Positions 24,922-33,066 of a DNA stretch of 40,797 nucleotides are shown here, one piece after another. Each line of letters begins with the position of its first letter. The stretch's first letter is position 1. Below the pieces are notes generated by a model. That model saw only the letters and a list, made by a program, of their open reading frames with translations, was not told the DNA's origin and searched no databases. This stretch comes from Planctomycetota bacterium (GTDB lineage Bacteria > Planctomycetota > Planctomycetia > Pirellulales > Pirellulaceae), in assembly GCA_029259935.1 (NCBI GenBank), contig JAJDEH010000021.1, forward strand, positions 1-40,797, in the 5' to 3' direction. Made by a program: the position numbers and the translations under genes.

Positions 24922-26472
24922 ATGAATCAACCTAAACACATTTCGGTCGGAATCGACCTTGGCACGACTTTCTCGGTGGTAGCGAGGCTGGACGATATCG
25001 GCCGCCCGCAGACACTGATCAATGCCGAAGGCGATAAAGTCACACCCAGCGTCATGCTATTCGAGGGAACCGACGTGGTCGTTGGTAAGGAAGCCGTCAA
25101 GGCGATGGCCACGGATATGTCCATGATCGCCGAATGCCCCAAACGCGATTTGGGGCATCGCATGTATCGTAAGATGCTGGGTGGCCGGCAATATCCTCCC
25201 GAAGCGTTGGAAGCGTGGATCTTGAACAAGCTTCGTAACGACGCCCGTCGCCAAATTGGCGATTTCGAAAAGGTCGTCATCACCGTACCCGCCTATTTCG
25301 ACGAAGTTCGCCGCAAGGCGACGCAAGACGCGGGCTACATCGCCGGCTTTGACGTGATGGATATTATCAACGAGCCCACGTCGGCCGCCGTGGCGTTTGG
25401 CTTTCAGCAAGGATTTCTTGGCCCGGAAGCCGATCAAGAAAAGAAGAAGATCCTCGTCTACGACCTCGGGGGTGGCACGTTCGATGTCACGGTGATGGAG
25501 ATTGGTGGTAGCGACTTTCGCGCCTTGGCGACGGATGGCGACGTGCAACTGGGTGGCCGAGATTGGGATCAACGCTTGCTCGATTTCGTGTCCGAAGATT
25601 TTATTCGCAAGTTCGGGCTCGATCCCCGCGAGGACCCCAACACGCATGGCTTGCTGTGGCGTGAGTGCGAAGACGCCAAGCGAACGTTGTCCGCCCGCGG
25701 CAAGGCCACGATTTCGTGCCATTACCAGGGACAGGCGGCGCGGGTGGAAGTAAGCCGGCAGCAGTTTCAAGAGATGACGCAAGACCTGTTGGACCGCACC
25801 GCCTTCACGACTCGCCAAACTCTACAAGCGGCTGGCTTGGAGTGGGGCGACATCGACCGCATTCTGATGGTCGGCGGCTCGACGCGGATGCCCGCCGTTT
25901 TTGAAATGCTAAAAGGTTTGTCCGGCATGGAACCGGATTGCAGTATCTCTCCCGACGAAGCCGTGGCCCACGGCGCGGCGTTGCATGCCGGTTTGTTGTT
26001 GTCGAAGTTTGGCGGCCAGTCGCCTAGATTTTCCGTCAAGAATGTAAACTCGCACAGCCTGGGCGTGGTCGCGACCGACACTAAAACAAAGCGTCAACGA
26101 AACGCCATTTTGATTCCCCGGAACACTCCGCTGCCAGTTACCGCCAAACGGATCTTCAAGACGCAGAAGGCGTCTCAGAAATCGATCTTGGTGCAAATCG
26201 TGGAAGGCGAAAGCGCGTCGCCCGATGATTGCTCGCAGATTGGCCGCTGTTCCGTGCGGGATCTGCCCGCGAACTTGCCAGCACAAACTCCGATCGAAGT
26301 TCGGTTCAAGTATCAAGAGAACGGACGCCTTACGGTGGTGGTTCGGGTTGCCGATACGGACAATAACCTGAAACACGAGATCTCACGTGAAAACAGCATG
26401 ACGCGAGATCAACTCAATAGCTGGCGGCAGTACATTTCGGGGCTGGAACCAGCCAGCAACGGCGAACAGTAA
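24922..26472 (+). CDS. Hsp70-family chaperone with short C-terminus
   Basis: 516 residues from the ATG at 24922, where DnaK similarity starts (MNQPKHISVGIDLGTTFSVV). The ATPase domain (about 1-380) is complete: phosphate-1 IDLGTTFSVVA, VVITVPAYFDEVRRKATQDA, INEPTSAAVAFG, phosphate-2 VYDLGGGTFDVTVME and MVGGSTRMPAVFEML. A beta-type substrate-binding domain follows (about 390-500, with VNSHSLGVVATDTKTKRQRN and ILIPRNTPLPVTAKRIFKT). DnaK is about 640 residues and ends with a helical lid; here that lid is reduced to a short SRENSMTRDQLNSWRQYI segment. The gene stands alone, without grpE or dnaJ nearby, so it is probably one of several accessory planctomycete Hsp70s and not the main DnaK. Substrate release may work differently without the lid. 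Confidence 0.9.
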   Translation: MNQPKHISVGIDLGTTFSVVARLDDIGRPQTLINAEGDKVTPSVMLFEGTDVVVGKEAVKAMATDMSMIAECPKRDLGHRMYRKMLGGRQYPPEALEAWILNKLRNDARRQIGDFEKVVITVPAYFDEVRRKATQDAGYIAGFDVMDIINEPTSAAVAFGFQQGFLGPEADQEKKKILVYDLGGGTFDVTVMEIGGSDFRALATDGDVQLGGRDWDQRLLDFVSEDFIRKFGLDPREDPNTHGLLWRECEDAKRTLSARGKATISCHYQGQAARVEVSRQQFQEMTQDLLDRTAFTTRQTLQAAGLEWGDIDRILMVGGSTRMPAVFEMLKGLSGMEPDCSISPDEAVAHGAALHAGLLLSKFGGQSPRFSVKNVNSHSLGVVATDTKTKRQRNAILIPRNTPLPVTAKRIFKTQKASQKSILVQIVEGESASPDDCSQIGRCSVRDLPANLPAQTPIEVRFKYQENGRLTVVVRVADTDNNLKHEISRENSMTRDQLNSWRQYISGLEPASNGEQ

Positions 26473-26537
26473 ACCATGGGGTGGTGACCAAGGTGGTTCG
26501 CACTCGCCGGTCGCCACGCGATGGAAATCACGCCGGG

Positions 26538-27443
26538 TCACGTCGCCGCGGACTTTGTCCGGCTCGTCCAGTTGACTAGCAGGATCCCCGCCGCGATGCA
26601 TGCGGCGGCAACCAGCAGCCAGGGTGACAGAGGATCGCCGCGCAGCAATATCGCAAAGCAAACTCCGAACAGTGGCGTCGTGAAACTAAATACCGAGATT
26701 TGCGTCGCCGAATGTTTACGCAACAACCTCGCTTGCACGGCAAAACAAAAGCCCGCCACCAAAATCCCTTGATACAAGATGGCGAGTACGGCGGGGACGG
26801 AGACTTTCGCGACGTCGACCTGCTCGAATGAGAAACTGTAAGTCGCAAACAGTACGACGCCGACTACATCATGCCAGAAGATGAGCTTGCTGGGCTCGAT
26901 GACCGTCAGCGACTGTTTGATGTAAACGATCTTGATGCCCAGCACCAGCGCGCTAAGCAGTAGGATAGCGTCGCCCAGTCGCGAAGGAGCGTCGCCACCG
27001 TCGTTCGCGCCCGGTGCTTGCGATTCGACAAGCAACAGAAAGGCACCGCTTGCGGCCACGACTAGACCGAACAACTTAATGCCGTTCAACCGTATGGCGC
27101 GCGTGACGAAGTGTTCGATCCCCACGACCCAAAAAATGAACGTGTTGATCAGCATCGAGCCATGCGACGAGTTCGACCAGGCAACTCCCAAATTGAACAG
27201 CGAAATTTGAAAGAACAAGATGCAGCCCGCGATCAGGGCGGGTCGCCATTGCCCCCGGCGCAGCACAAGCGAGCTACCCTCGATGCGGCACCAAACGACC
27301 ATGAAGCAGGCCGCCAGCGCGAACCGCCAACCGGCGACGGCCACCGGTGGCAGTGCATTGACGACGCTGAAACTGATCGCGACAGGCGTTCCTCCCCACA
27401 ATGCGGACGTTAGCAGCACCAATGCAATGGAGGCCAATGTCAA
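26538..27443 (-). CDS. EamA/DMT-superfamily transporter
   Basis: 301 residues with ten predicted membrane helices in two repeats of five, as in the drug/metabolite transporter superfamily. The first repeat begins LASIALVLLTSALWGGTPVA with the usual WGG near helix 1; a hydrophilic loop (about residues 143-156, GANDGGDAPSRLG) separates the halves. EamA members export amino acids, nucleobases or other metabolites; the substrate cannot be read. The start is uncertain: TTG at 27443 is used here, and the frame is open 38 codons further upstream but contains no ATG, GTG or TTG. It converges on the Hsp70 gene and diverges from the Tat cupin gene. Confidence 0.85.
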   Translation of the reverse strand: MTLASIALVLLTSALWGGTPVAISFSVVNALPPVAVAGWRFALAACFMVVWCRIEGSSLVLRRGQWRPALIAGCILFFQISLFNLGVAWSNSSHGSMLINTFIFWVVGIEHFVTRAIRLNGIKLFGLVVAASGAFLLLVESQAPGANDGGDAPSRLGDAILLLSALVLGIKIVYIKQSLTVIEPSKLIFWHDVVGVVLFATYSFSFEQVDVAKVSVPAVLAILYQGILVAGFCFAVQARLLRKHSATQISVFSFTTPLFGVCFAILLRGDPLSPWLLVAAACIAAGILLVNWTSRTKSAAT

Positions 27444-27633
27444 TGGCCGGGGACCACCCGATGGGATGTCTTTCGGGTTCGCGGTTTGCGGCTCGGAGGC
27501 AGACGGCGAATTGCCCGATCTTGAGGGTGGAGATATGATGGGTTTATCTCAATCCTTGATTCTCGGCGGACGGCCCCAAAACCGCGATTTCAAAATCCCG
27601 TCGGATTTCATACGTCGCGAGGAGAGCTTTAGA

Positions 27634-28389
27634 ATGCAAAACACTGATCGGCGAACTTTTGGCAAACAGACACTCGGTACGCTGCTGACGTTTTCGCTGC
27701 TGGAGGCTTTGCATGAGTGTGACGCACTGGCGGAAAAAGTAAAACCGATAACGACGCGATGGCTGGCCGATGTTAACCAACTCGGGTTGGATCTGAAAGG
27801 CGAAAAGATCAAGCAGGCCGATTGGCAGCAAAAGCTGGAAGAATTGTTGTCCCAGGCCAGCATCGGGGAGATTCTGGAACTAGTCGACTTTGAAAAGTTG
27901 ACCAAGAACCTGAAGTTCGTGGACAACGGCGTTCGCAGCCTGCGATTCGACTTTCGACAGATCGAAGGCGTGCCGGAGAACTTCGCTTACGGAAAGCAGA
28001 TTTTCGCCTTCAAGAAGGGGCGCTCGGTCGTGCCGCACGGGCATAACAATATGGCCACGGCGTTCTTGATCTTGAACGGAAAGTTTCGAGGCCGGCATTA
28101 CGACCGAGTCCAAGACGAGGACAAGCACATCCTCATCAAACCGACCATCGATCGCGCGTTTACCGTGGCTGAGTATTCGACGGTCACCGATGTCAAAGAC
28201 AACGTCCATTGGTTCCAGGCCGAATCAAAAACCGGCTTCATCTTTAATATTCACGCGCTGAACGTGAACCCGGGGAGTTCCCAAAGAACCGGACGCGTTT
28301 ACGTTGATCCCAATGGCGAGAAACTGAAGGACGGCTTGATCCGCGCGCCGCGAATCAATCACGACCTAGCGCACAAGCTGTACGGTTGA
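27634..28389 (+). CDS. Tat-exported cupin-like protein
   Basis: 251 residues from the ATG at 27634, chosen because GAGGAG lies eight bases upstream and a twin-arginine signal (NTDRRTFGKQTLGTLLTFSL) starts there. A helical region (about 35-100) rich in Lys, Leu and Glu is followed by a beta-barrel (about 105-225) with cupin-like motif VVPHGHNNMATAFLILNGKF and HYDRVQDEDKHILIKP; the histidines in PHGHNN and GRHYDR are candidate metal ligands. Tat export fits a protein that binds its metal in the cytoplasm. The ligand or reaction is unknown. A redoxin lipoprotein gene follows after 51 bp in the same direction, so the two may act together at the outer face of the membrane. Confidence 0.75.
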   Translation: MQNTDRRTFGKQTLGTLLTFSLLEALHECDALAEKVKPITTRWLADVNQLGLDLKGEKIKQADWQQKLEELLSQASIGEILELVDFEKLTKNLKFVDNGVRSLRFDFRQIEGVPENFAYGKQIFAFKKGRSVVPHGHNNMATAFLILNGKFRGRHYDRVQDEDKHILIKPTIDRAFTVAEYSTVTDVKDNVHWFQAESKTGFIFNIHALNVNPGSSQRTGRVYVDPNGEKLKDGLIRAPRINHDLAHKLYG

Positions 28390-28397
28390 ACTTGAAC

Positions 28398-28416
28398 CGC
28401 GACGAATTTCGTCGCG
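28398..28416. promoter_or_regulatory. Perfect palindrome between the Tat cupin and redoxin genes
   Basis: Arms CGCGACGAA and TTCGTCGCG flank a single T. In RNA this gives a 7-bp GC-rich stem with a small loop, lying nine bases after the cupin stop and about 25 bases before the redoxin start. No T-tract follows, so it could be an RNA-processing or attenuation hairpin, or a DNA-binding site. Confidence 0.45.
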
Positions 28417-28440
28417 TAACTATCACGGGAGAAGATCTTC

Positions 28441-29109
28441 ATGTCGCGAAGTCCGCTCATTCATCTGTTGATGGTCGTCTGCCTCGGCGTCGCGGGATGC
28501 GATACGGAAACCTCGCGGGAGATAACCTATGACCCGTCGCAGGATGCCGCCGCCTACAACATTCCTCCTGATTTTGACATCATCTTCAAAGACAACGTCC
28601 AATCAAATACGGAACCTGGCGTGGATCCGGCCACGTTAACGTTTGTCAATGTCGACGGCGAAGCAGTCAAGCTCAAGGACTATATCGGCAAGATGAACGT
28701 GGTGCTTGTCATTACGCGGGGCGGAACGGACCAGATCTGCACGTACTGTTCGACTCAGACTTCCCGGTTGATCTCGCGGTACAAGGACATTGCGGCCCAT
28801 GACGCCGAAGTGGTGCTAATCTATCCCGTCGCCAAGGAAGCTGAGTCGTCGAAGCTGGATGAGTTTCTGAAGGCGACCAAAGAAAAACTGAATGATCCGG
28901 GCACGGAGGTCCCCTTTCCTCTGTTCCTCGATGTTGACCTCGTCGCGGTCGAAGAACTCCAAATTCGCGCGTCGCTCTCCAAGCCGGCCACGTACATTCT
29001 AGACAAGAACGGCAAGACTCGATTTTCCTACGTGGGCAATAGTGTCGAAGACCGGCCCAGCGTGGATGCGATTATCGAGCAGTTGAACCAACTAGGACAA
29101 GAATCTTGA
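28441..29109 (+). CDS. Redoxin-domain lipoprotein (thioredoxin-fold, AhpC/TSA-like)
   Basis: 222 residues from an ATG with GGGAGAAG upstream. A lipoprotein signal ends in the lipobox LGVAGC (Cys20), so the mature protein is anchored to a membrane by lipid. After a short linker, a thioredoxin-fold domain (about 60-215) begins with TLTFVNVDGEAVKLKDYIGK and carries CTYCSTQTSRL, a CxxC at the position of the peroxidatic or redox-active cysteine, then PFPLFLDVD and PATYILDKNGKTRFSYVGNS. Roles could be peroxide reduction, disulfide exchange or haem-thiol reduction for cytochrome maturation. It follows the Tat cupin gene with 51 bp between, and the kinase gene is 59 bp downstream, possibly in the same transcript. 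Confidence 0.85.
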   Translation: MSRSPLIHLLMVVCLGVAGCDTETSREITYDPSQDAAAYNIPPDFDIIFKDNVQSNTEPGVDPATLTFVNVDGEAVKLKDYIGKMNVVLVITRGGTDQICTYCSTQTSRLISRYKDIAAHDAEVVLIYPVAKEAESSKLDEFLKATKEKLNDPGTEVPFPLFLDVDLVAVEELQIRASLSKPATYILDKNGKTRFSYVGNSVEDRPSVDAIIEQLNQLGQES

Positions 29110-29168
29110 TTCGTTATGGGGCCATGTTCTCGCCATGTGGGTAGCTTGATGCTGCATCGGATAGGTTG

Positions 29169-31055
29169 ATGTCGTCTGATTCTTTGGCTGATCCAGGGCG
29201 CGACTTTCTGACGATAGCCCTCGACTTGGAACTTCTAACGACGGACACCGCGCGCGAAGTTTCGATCGAATCGTCCACGCGCAACCTGTCGGCGGGCCAG
29301 CTTGTGTTGCAAAAAGGGCTGCTCAGCGCCGTTGAGGTAGATATCGTCGAAACGCTGACTCGGCCCTTGGAGACCATTCCCGGCTACGAGATTCTTGAGC
29401 CAATCGGCAAGGGGGGAATGGGAGTTGTCTATCGGGCCAAGCAACTGAACCTCAACCGGACGGTCGCGCTGAAAACGATCCTTGTGGGCCAAATGGCGGA
29501 CGCCACCGCATTGGCGCGGTTTGAACAAGAAGCCGTCGCCGTCGGACAGTTGACTCACCCCAATATCGTGGGTGCCTATGACTTTGGTCGCCACGAAGGC
29601 CGCGTGTATTTCGCCATGGAATTGGTCGAAGGCGACGATGCCGGCCGTTTGATCGACCAATCGGGTCGCTTGACGGAAGCCGTTGCCTGGGGCTTGGCAC
29701 GTCAGGCCGCCGCAGGACTGGCGCACGCCGCCCGCTTGGGAATCGTTCACCGCGATATCAAACCCGAGAATCTGCTGCTCGTCGAACCGCCCGCGGGATT
29801 TCTGTTGCCCGCCGGTTTGCCGATGGTCAAGGTCGCGGACTTTGGTCTGGCGTTTCTCACGGGCGATGTCGAAACGCGGACGCGAATTACCTCAACTAAC
29901 GCGGCGGTGGGCAGCCCGCACTATATGTCACCCGAACAACTGGGTGACGAGTCGATCGACTTACGGGCCGACATGTATTCGCTAGGTGCGTCGGTCTATC
30001 ACATGCTGGCGGGCAAGCCTCCGTTTGGCGGCAAGTCGCTTCCCCAGATTGTGACGGCAAAACTTGCGGAACGCGTTCCGTCGCTCGAAAGTGCCCAGGT
30101 CAGCCGGCTATCCGACCGCTTGGTCCAGCGACTGATGCAGCGTGATCCCGGCGCGCGGTTTGACAACTACGAGTTGTTGCTGGCCGAGATCGACAAAGTG
30201 ATTGGGGTGTTGCGCGGCGGGGCCGGTGATTCGGCGGCCAATTTGGCGGCCGGGAGTGAAACTCAAGAGTTTCGGACGTCGGAGGTTGGCGAGGATCAAA
30301 AACTGGGGACGACGGCCAAGCTGACAACCACCGCCAAGATGCCCAAACAGACAACGGCCACGAAGATCCCGGTGCAAAAGGCACAACGACGATATCGCTC
30401 GGCGTTCGTCGGTGTGTTGCTGTTGGTGGTCTTGGCGACGTGTGGTTTTTTCGTCGCGCGGTCCTTCTTTCCGGCTGAGAAGCCGTACGAGCCCAGCAAG
30501 CCCAGCCTAGTCCTCTCGCAACGAACGCAACAGTTCTACAACGGTGAAAACCTGCAAGGCTTGGTGACGTCCGGACCGTGGACGACCAAGGCTGACGGTC
30601 GCGGGTCGCGTGCGCTCTCGGGTGAGGACGGCTCGCTCTCAAAAGCGCTACCTGATTGGCCAAACTATCGGCTGACGGTGTTTACTTGGCTTCACGGTAA
30701 GGCCACGGCCGAAATTCACTTCGCCGTGGTTGCCAATGGCAGCGATCCAGCAAGACGGCTGGTGGTCCGCCTGACCGCCGACGGAGTACAAGTCGGAAAG
30801 AAGCCCAGCCAAAGAGGCCTCTTTGAACCGCTCACTAAACTGGTGCCCCTGGAGAAGACCGACGACTATTCGGTGATTCAAATCGACAAACAAAATCGCG
30901 ACTGGTTTGTTTGGTTCGACGGAAGGCCGATTGCGGCCATGCCATTGAACCCAACTCAGACGGATCAATTCCGTCTGGTCGCCAGCGGCGGCGAAGTTTG
31001 GTTTCACGAGTTGGCCGTCCAAGAGCTTGTCGAGCCATCGGTCGCCAGTCCGTAA
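29169..31055 (+). CDS. Membrane Ser/Thr protein kinase with DUF1080-like ectodomain
   Basis: 628 residues from the ATG at 29169; an adjoining TTG is less likely. A helical N-terminal segment (1-72) precedes a complete kinase domain (about 73-335): glycine loop IGKGGMGVVYRA, lysine in VALKTI, HRDIKPEN (catalytic Asp about 196), DFG in VADFGLAF, and GSPHYMSPEQL. A Thr/Lys-rich linker leads to one membrane helix (about 412-430, VGVLLLVVLATCGFFVA). The outer part (about 450-620; WPNYRLTVFTWLHGKATAEI, DDYSVIQIDKQNRDWFVWFD) resembles the 3-keto-disaccharide hydrolase/LamG-like DUF1080 fold. The kinase is cytoplasmic and the beta-sandwich outside, so sensing of a carbohydrate or wall component is plausible. 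No phosphatase or substrate gene is adjacent. The PDZ gene downstream is convergent. Confidence 0.92.
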   Translation: MSSDSLADPGRDFLTIALDLELLTTDTAREVSIESSTRNLSAGQLVLQKGLLSAVEVDIVETLTRPLETIPGYEILEPIGKGGMGVVYRAKQLNLNRTVALKTILVGQMADATALARFEQEAVAVGQLTHPNIVGAYDFGRHEGRVYFAMELVEGDDAGRLIDQSGRLTEAVAWGLARQAAAGLAHAARLGIVHRDIKPENLLLVEPPAGFLLPAGLPMVKVADFGLAFLTGDVETRTRITSTNAAVGSPHYMSPEQLGDESIDLRADMYSLGASVYHMLAGKPPFGGKSLPQIVTAKLAERVPSLESAQVSRLSDRLVQRLMQRDPGARFDNYELLLAEIDKVIGVLRGGAGDSAANLAAGSETQEFRTSEVGEDQKLGTTAKLTTTAKMPKQTTATKIPVQKAQRRYRSAFVGVLLLVVLATCGFFVARSFFPAEKPYEPSKPSLVLSQRTQQFYNGENLQGLVTSGPWTTKADGRGSRALSGEDGSLSKALPDWPNYRLTVFTWLHGKATAEIHFAVVANGSDPARRLVVRLTADGVQVGKKPSQRGLFEPLTKLVPLEKTDDYSVIQIDKQNRDWFVWFDGRPIAAMPLNPTQTDQFRLVASGGEVWFHELAVQELVEPSVASP

Positions 31056-31146
31056 TCCCGGCGCAAGCGGCGACCGTGGCCCGCGCGAGAATAGATCCCA
31101 TGCCTTCCATCTTTGCAGATCATTGCAAGGCGGAAATGAGCGAGGT

Positions 31147-32019
31147 TCAATCCTTCTGAAGCCGCTCTACTTGCTCTTTCAGTTCCTTCAGTTCTCGCGC
31201 AAGTTGTTTCACTTGCTTTTCAAGCGTATCTTCAGCGCTGGTCAACGTTAGTTTACGCGTAATCACACCAGGACCCACTTTGTCCACCCATACACGCGAT
31301 TCGAACCTGGCTTTCGACGATGACGTGAATTTACGCCTCGTTGGCGCGACTTCGACTTTCTTCTCCTTGCCACCACGGATTAGCGTCAATGAGAGTTTTT
31401 TCTTTTCTTGGCCGGCTGCTTCGACAGCGGCCATCAGGTCGGAGACCTGAGCGAGTTGCTTGCCACCGGCTCGAATCAGCACGTCGTGCGTTTTGACACC
31501 CGCCTCTTTGGCGGGCATTCCGTCGAAGACCGATTTCACGACGAGCCCCACACCCTGGCCAAGATCCAGTTGGGAACGAAGCACATCGCCGGCGGTTTCA
31601 CAATCGACGCCGATGATGTAATTGTCCTTTTTCAGCACCATCGCACGGACGATTCGTTCAGGCTTGGCAAGTCCGAGTTCAATTTCTCGACGCGATCCGT
31701 CCGGCCCCACTACAATCGCTTTGCCGCCAAACTTGTTGACGTCGATTCGGAACCGCGGTTGCCCTATCGCGGTTTGGATTTTCTCAACAACGTCCTCAAT
31801 ATCTTTGTCGCTGACACCGGCTTCTTTTAGAAGCTTCGAAATCTGCTCGGCGGTTTGCTTGCTTGATTTGTCGGCGGCGGGACCTTGCCGAAACTGAATG
31901 ATCCTGTGTTCGACCTTCTGCTTGATCTCCCGCGGCTTATCATCGCCGCTGGCCGAGAGACCCATCATGCTAGCGGACAGCAACAGAGAAAGAATGACTT
32001 GAGATTGTGGCTTGTGCAT
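31147..32019 (-). CDS. Secreted PDZ-domain protein with C-terminal coiled coil
   Basis: 290 residues from an ATG with AAAGGAAC upstream. A signal peptide (VILSLLLSASMMGLSASG) is followed by a Lys/Gln-rich helical region with LLKEAGVSDKDIEDVVEKIQ, a short beta region (about 95-125), and a PDZ domain (about 140-235: GVGLVVKSVFDGMPAKEAGV, HDVLIRAGGKQLAQVSDLMA, LSLTLIRGGKEKKVEVAP). The last 30 residues (LEKQVKQLARELKELKEQVE) form a heptad coiled coil, probably for oligomerisation. No protease domain is attached, so it is likely an adaptor or scaffold outside the cytoplasm. It stands opposite the kinase gene, end to end. Confidence 0.85.
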   Translation of the reverse strand: MHKPQSQVILSLLLSASMMGLSASGDDKPREIKQKVEHRIIQFRQGPAADKSSKQTAEQISKLLKEAGVSDKDIEDVVEKIQTAIGQPRFRIDVNKFGGKAIVVGPDGSRREIELGLAKPERIVRAMVLKKDNYIIGVDCETAGDVLRSQLDLGQGVGLVVKSVFDGMPAKEAGVKTHDVLIRAGGKQLAQVSDLMAAVEAAGQEKKKLSLTLIRGGKEKKVEVAPTRRKFTSSSKARFESRVWVDKVGPGVITRKLTLTSAEDTLEKQVKQLARELKELKEQVERLQKD

Positions 32020-32191
32020 GGCCAGTTCCTTTTCAGTTATGCGCGATGATGGAGACGTTGGTGTAATAGTCGCTTGCCAGGCCTATCTCCCGAGACAATT
32101 CTGAAAGAATTTTTCGCTGACAGAATCGGCAACTCTCCATCGTGGGTGCTGTCGAGCGCGCGTCGCGGCCGGGCGAACCGCTTGTCAGACG

Positions 32192-32644
32192 CTAGACAGG
32201 TTCCATGAACAGGGCCAAACAGAGCAGTATAAGCAGAAAACCGCCCAGAATTACACCATTCAAGACAATGCCGATGATCGCCAAGCCACTAACGGGCTTT
32301 CCCACGAAGCAGCCGGCGACCCCCACGCACAACCCACCGCTGACACAACTCCAAGTGAGCGCCATGGCAAGCATGCATACCGCTATGACCCACCCTGGTC
32401 CATCTGGTTCAAAGGCATCCGGGTACGTCACCGACCCGATCACCGCCGCCACGAACAACGAGATCATCGTAACGATGCACCCAATTGCGAGGCCAATGGA
32501 GCCCAAGCCGAGCCTCCACGAATATTTCACAATACCAGATTGCGGCGGCGGTTCGCCTCGAAACCGTCTGCTGGCCGCCGGGTCACTCGGCCCAAGTGCT
32601 TGGGGCGACTCGAACGGATTCGGCGGATCAGAATATGAAGCCAT
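32192..32644 (-). CDS. Small DUF4190-like membrane protein
   Basis: 150 residues from the ATG at 32644 (MASYSDPPNPFESPQ), chosen because GAAGG lies seven bases upstream and the cytoplasmic Pro-rich N-terminus starts there; an upstream in-frame start adds a cysteine-rich stretch without family likeness. After a Pro/Ser/Arg-rich tail (1-45) come about three to four membrane helices: LGLGSIGLAIGCIVTMISLF, WVIAVCMLAMALTWSCVSGG and SGLAIIGIVLNGVILGGFLL. GCFVGKPVSGLAIIGIVLNG resembles the GxxxKPxSxxAxxGxxLN pattern of DUF4190-type proteins, which are common in planctomycetes. Function unknown. Confidence 0.75.
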   Translation of the reverse strand: MASYSDPPNPFESPQALGPSDPAASRRFRGEPPPQSGIVKYSWRLGLGSIGLAIGCIVTMISLFVAAVIGSVTYPDAFEPDGPGWVIAVCMLAMALTWSCVSGGLCVGVAGCFVGKPVSGLAIIGIVLNGVILGGFLLILLCLALFMEPV

Positions 32645-33066
32645 AACAACAACCTTCGGACCCGCTACATCGATGCCTGACGGGGCACCAGGTGATTCTA
32701 CACAAAACCCACAAGGGCAACACACGTTGCAGTATGAGGGCAAAATTGGAACTCGTGAGAATCACGGTCCGCCGCCGCAGCTCAGTTCCGTGGGACGTTC
32801 CGAACTTGAACGCGGCATGTATTACTCAGGGTCCGATCGGTAAATTTCTATTTCGATAGGATTTGCAGGAACCGGACAGGACCGCCAGTCACCGGTTTCC
32901 GAATTTGGGATAAAAACTTGACGAAATTCCAACGCTGTTCCGCCTGGATCACAATGAAGGGGCGAGCGCTGTTATGATTGAGTGCCATGATGGCGTCCGC
33001 TTGATGCGCGGCGTCGCATAACTGGCTTGGGGCTACAAATCTCAAGAGACGAACATTGGACGATTT
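32645..33066. other. Divergent intergenic region before the cytochrome-TRAP cluster
   Basis: 422 bp between divergent genes. An imperfect inverted repeat (GGAACCGG at 32868-32875 and CCGGTTTCC at 32892-32900) is the only structure seen. A short minus-strand frame (32848-33045, 65 codons) has no ribosome-binding site or family likeness. The promoter of the downstream cluster must lie here, but no -35/-10 pair close to consensus was found. Confidence 0.5.

Noticed and set aside
25057..25818. 253-codon minus-strand frame inside the Hsp70 gene
   Set aside because: Antisense to conserved ATPase motifs; His/Arg/Leu-rich shadow.
32848..33045. 65-codon minus-strand frame in the gap before the cytochrome gene
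   Set aside because: No ribosome-binding site, no family likeness, and located where the promoter of the divergent cluster is expected.
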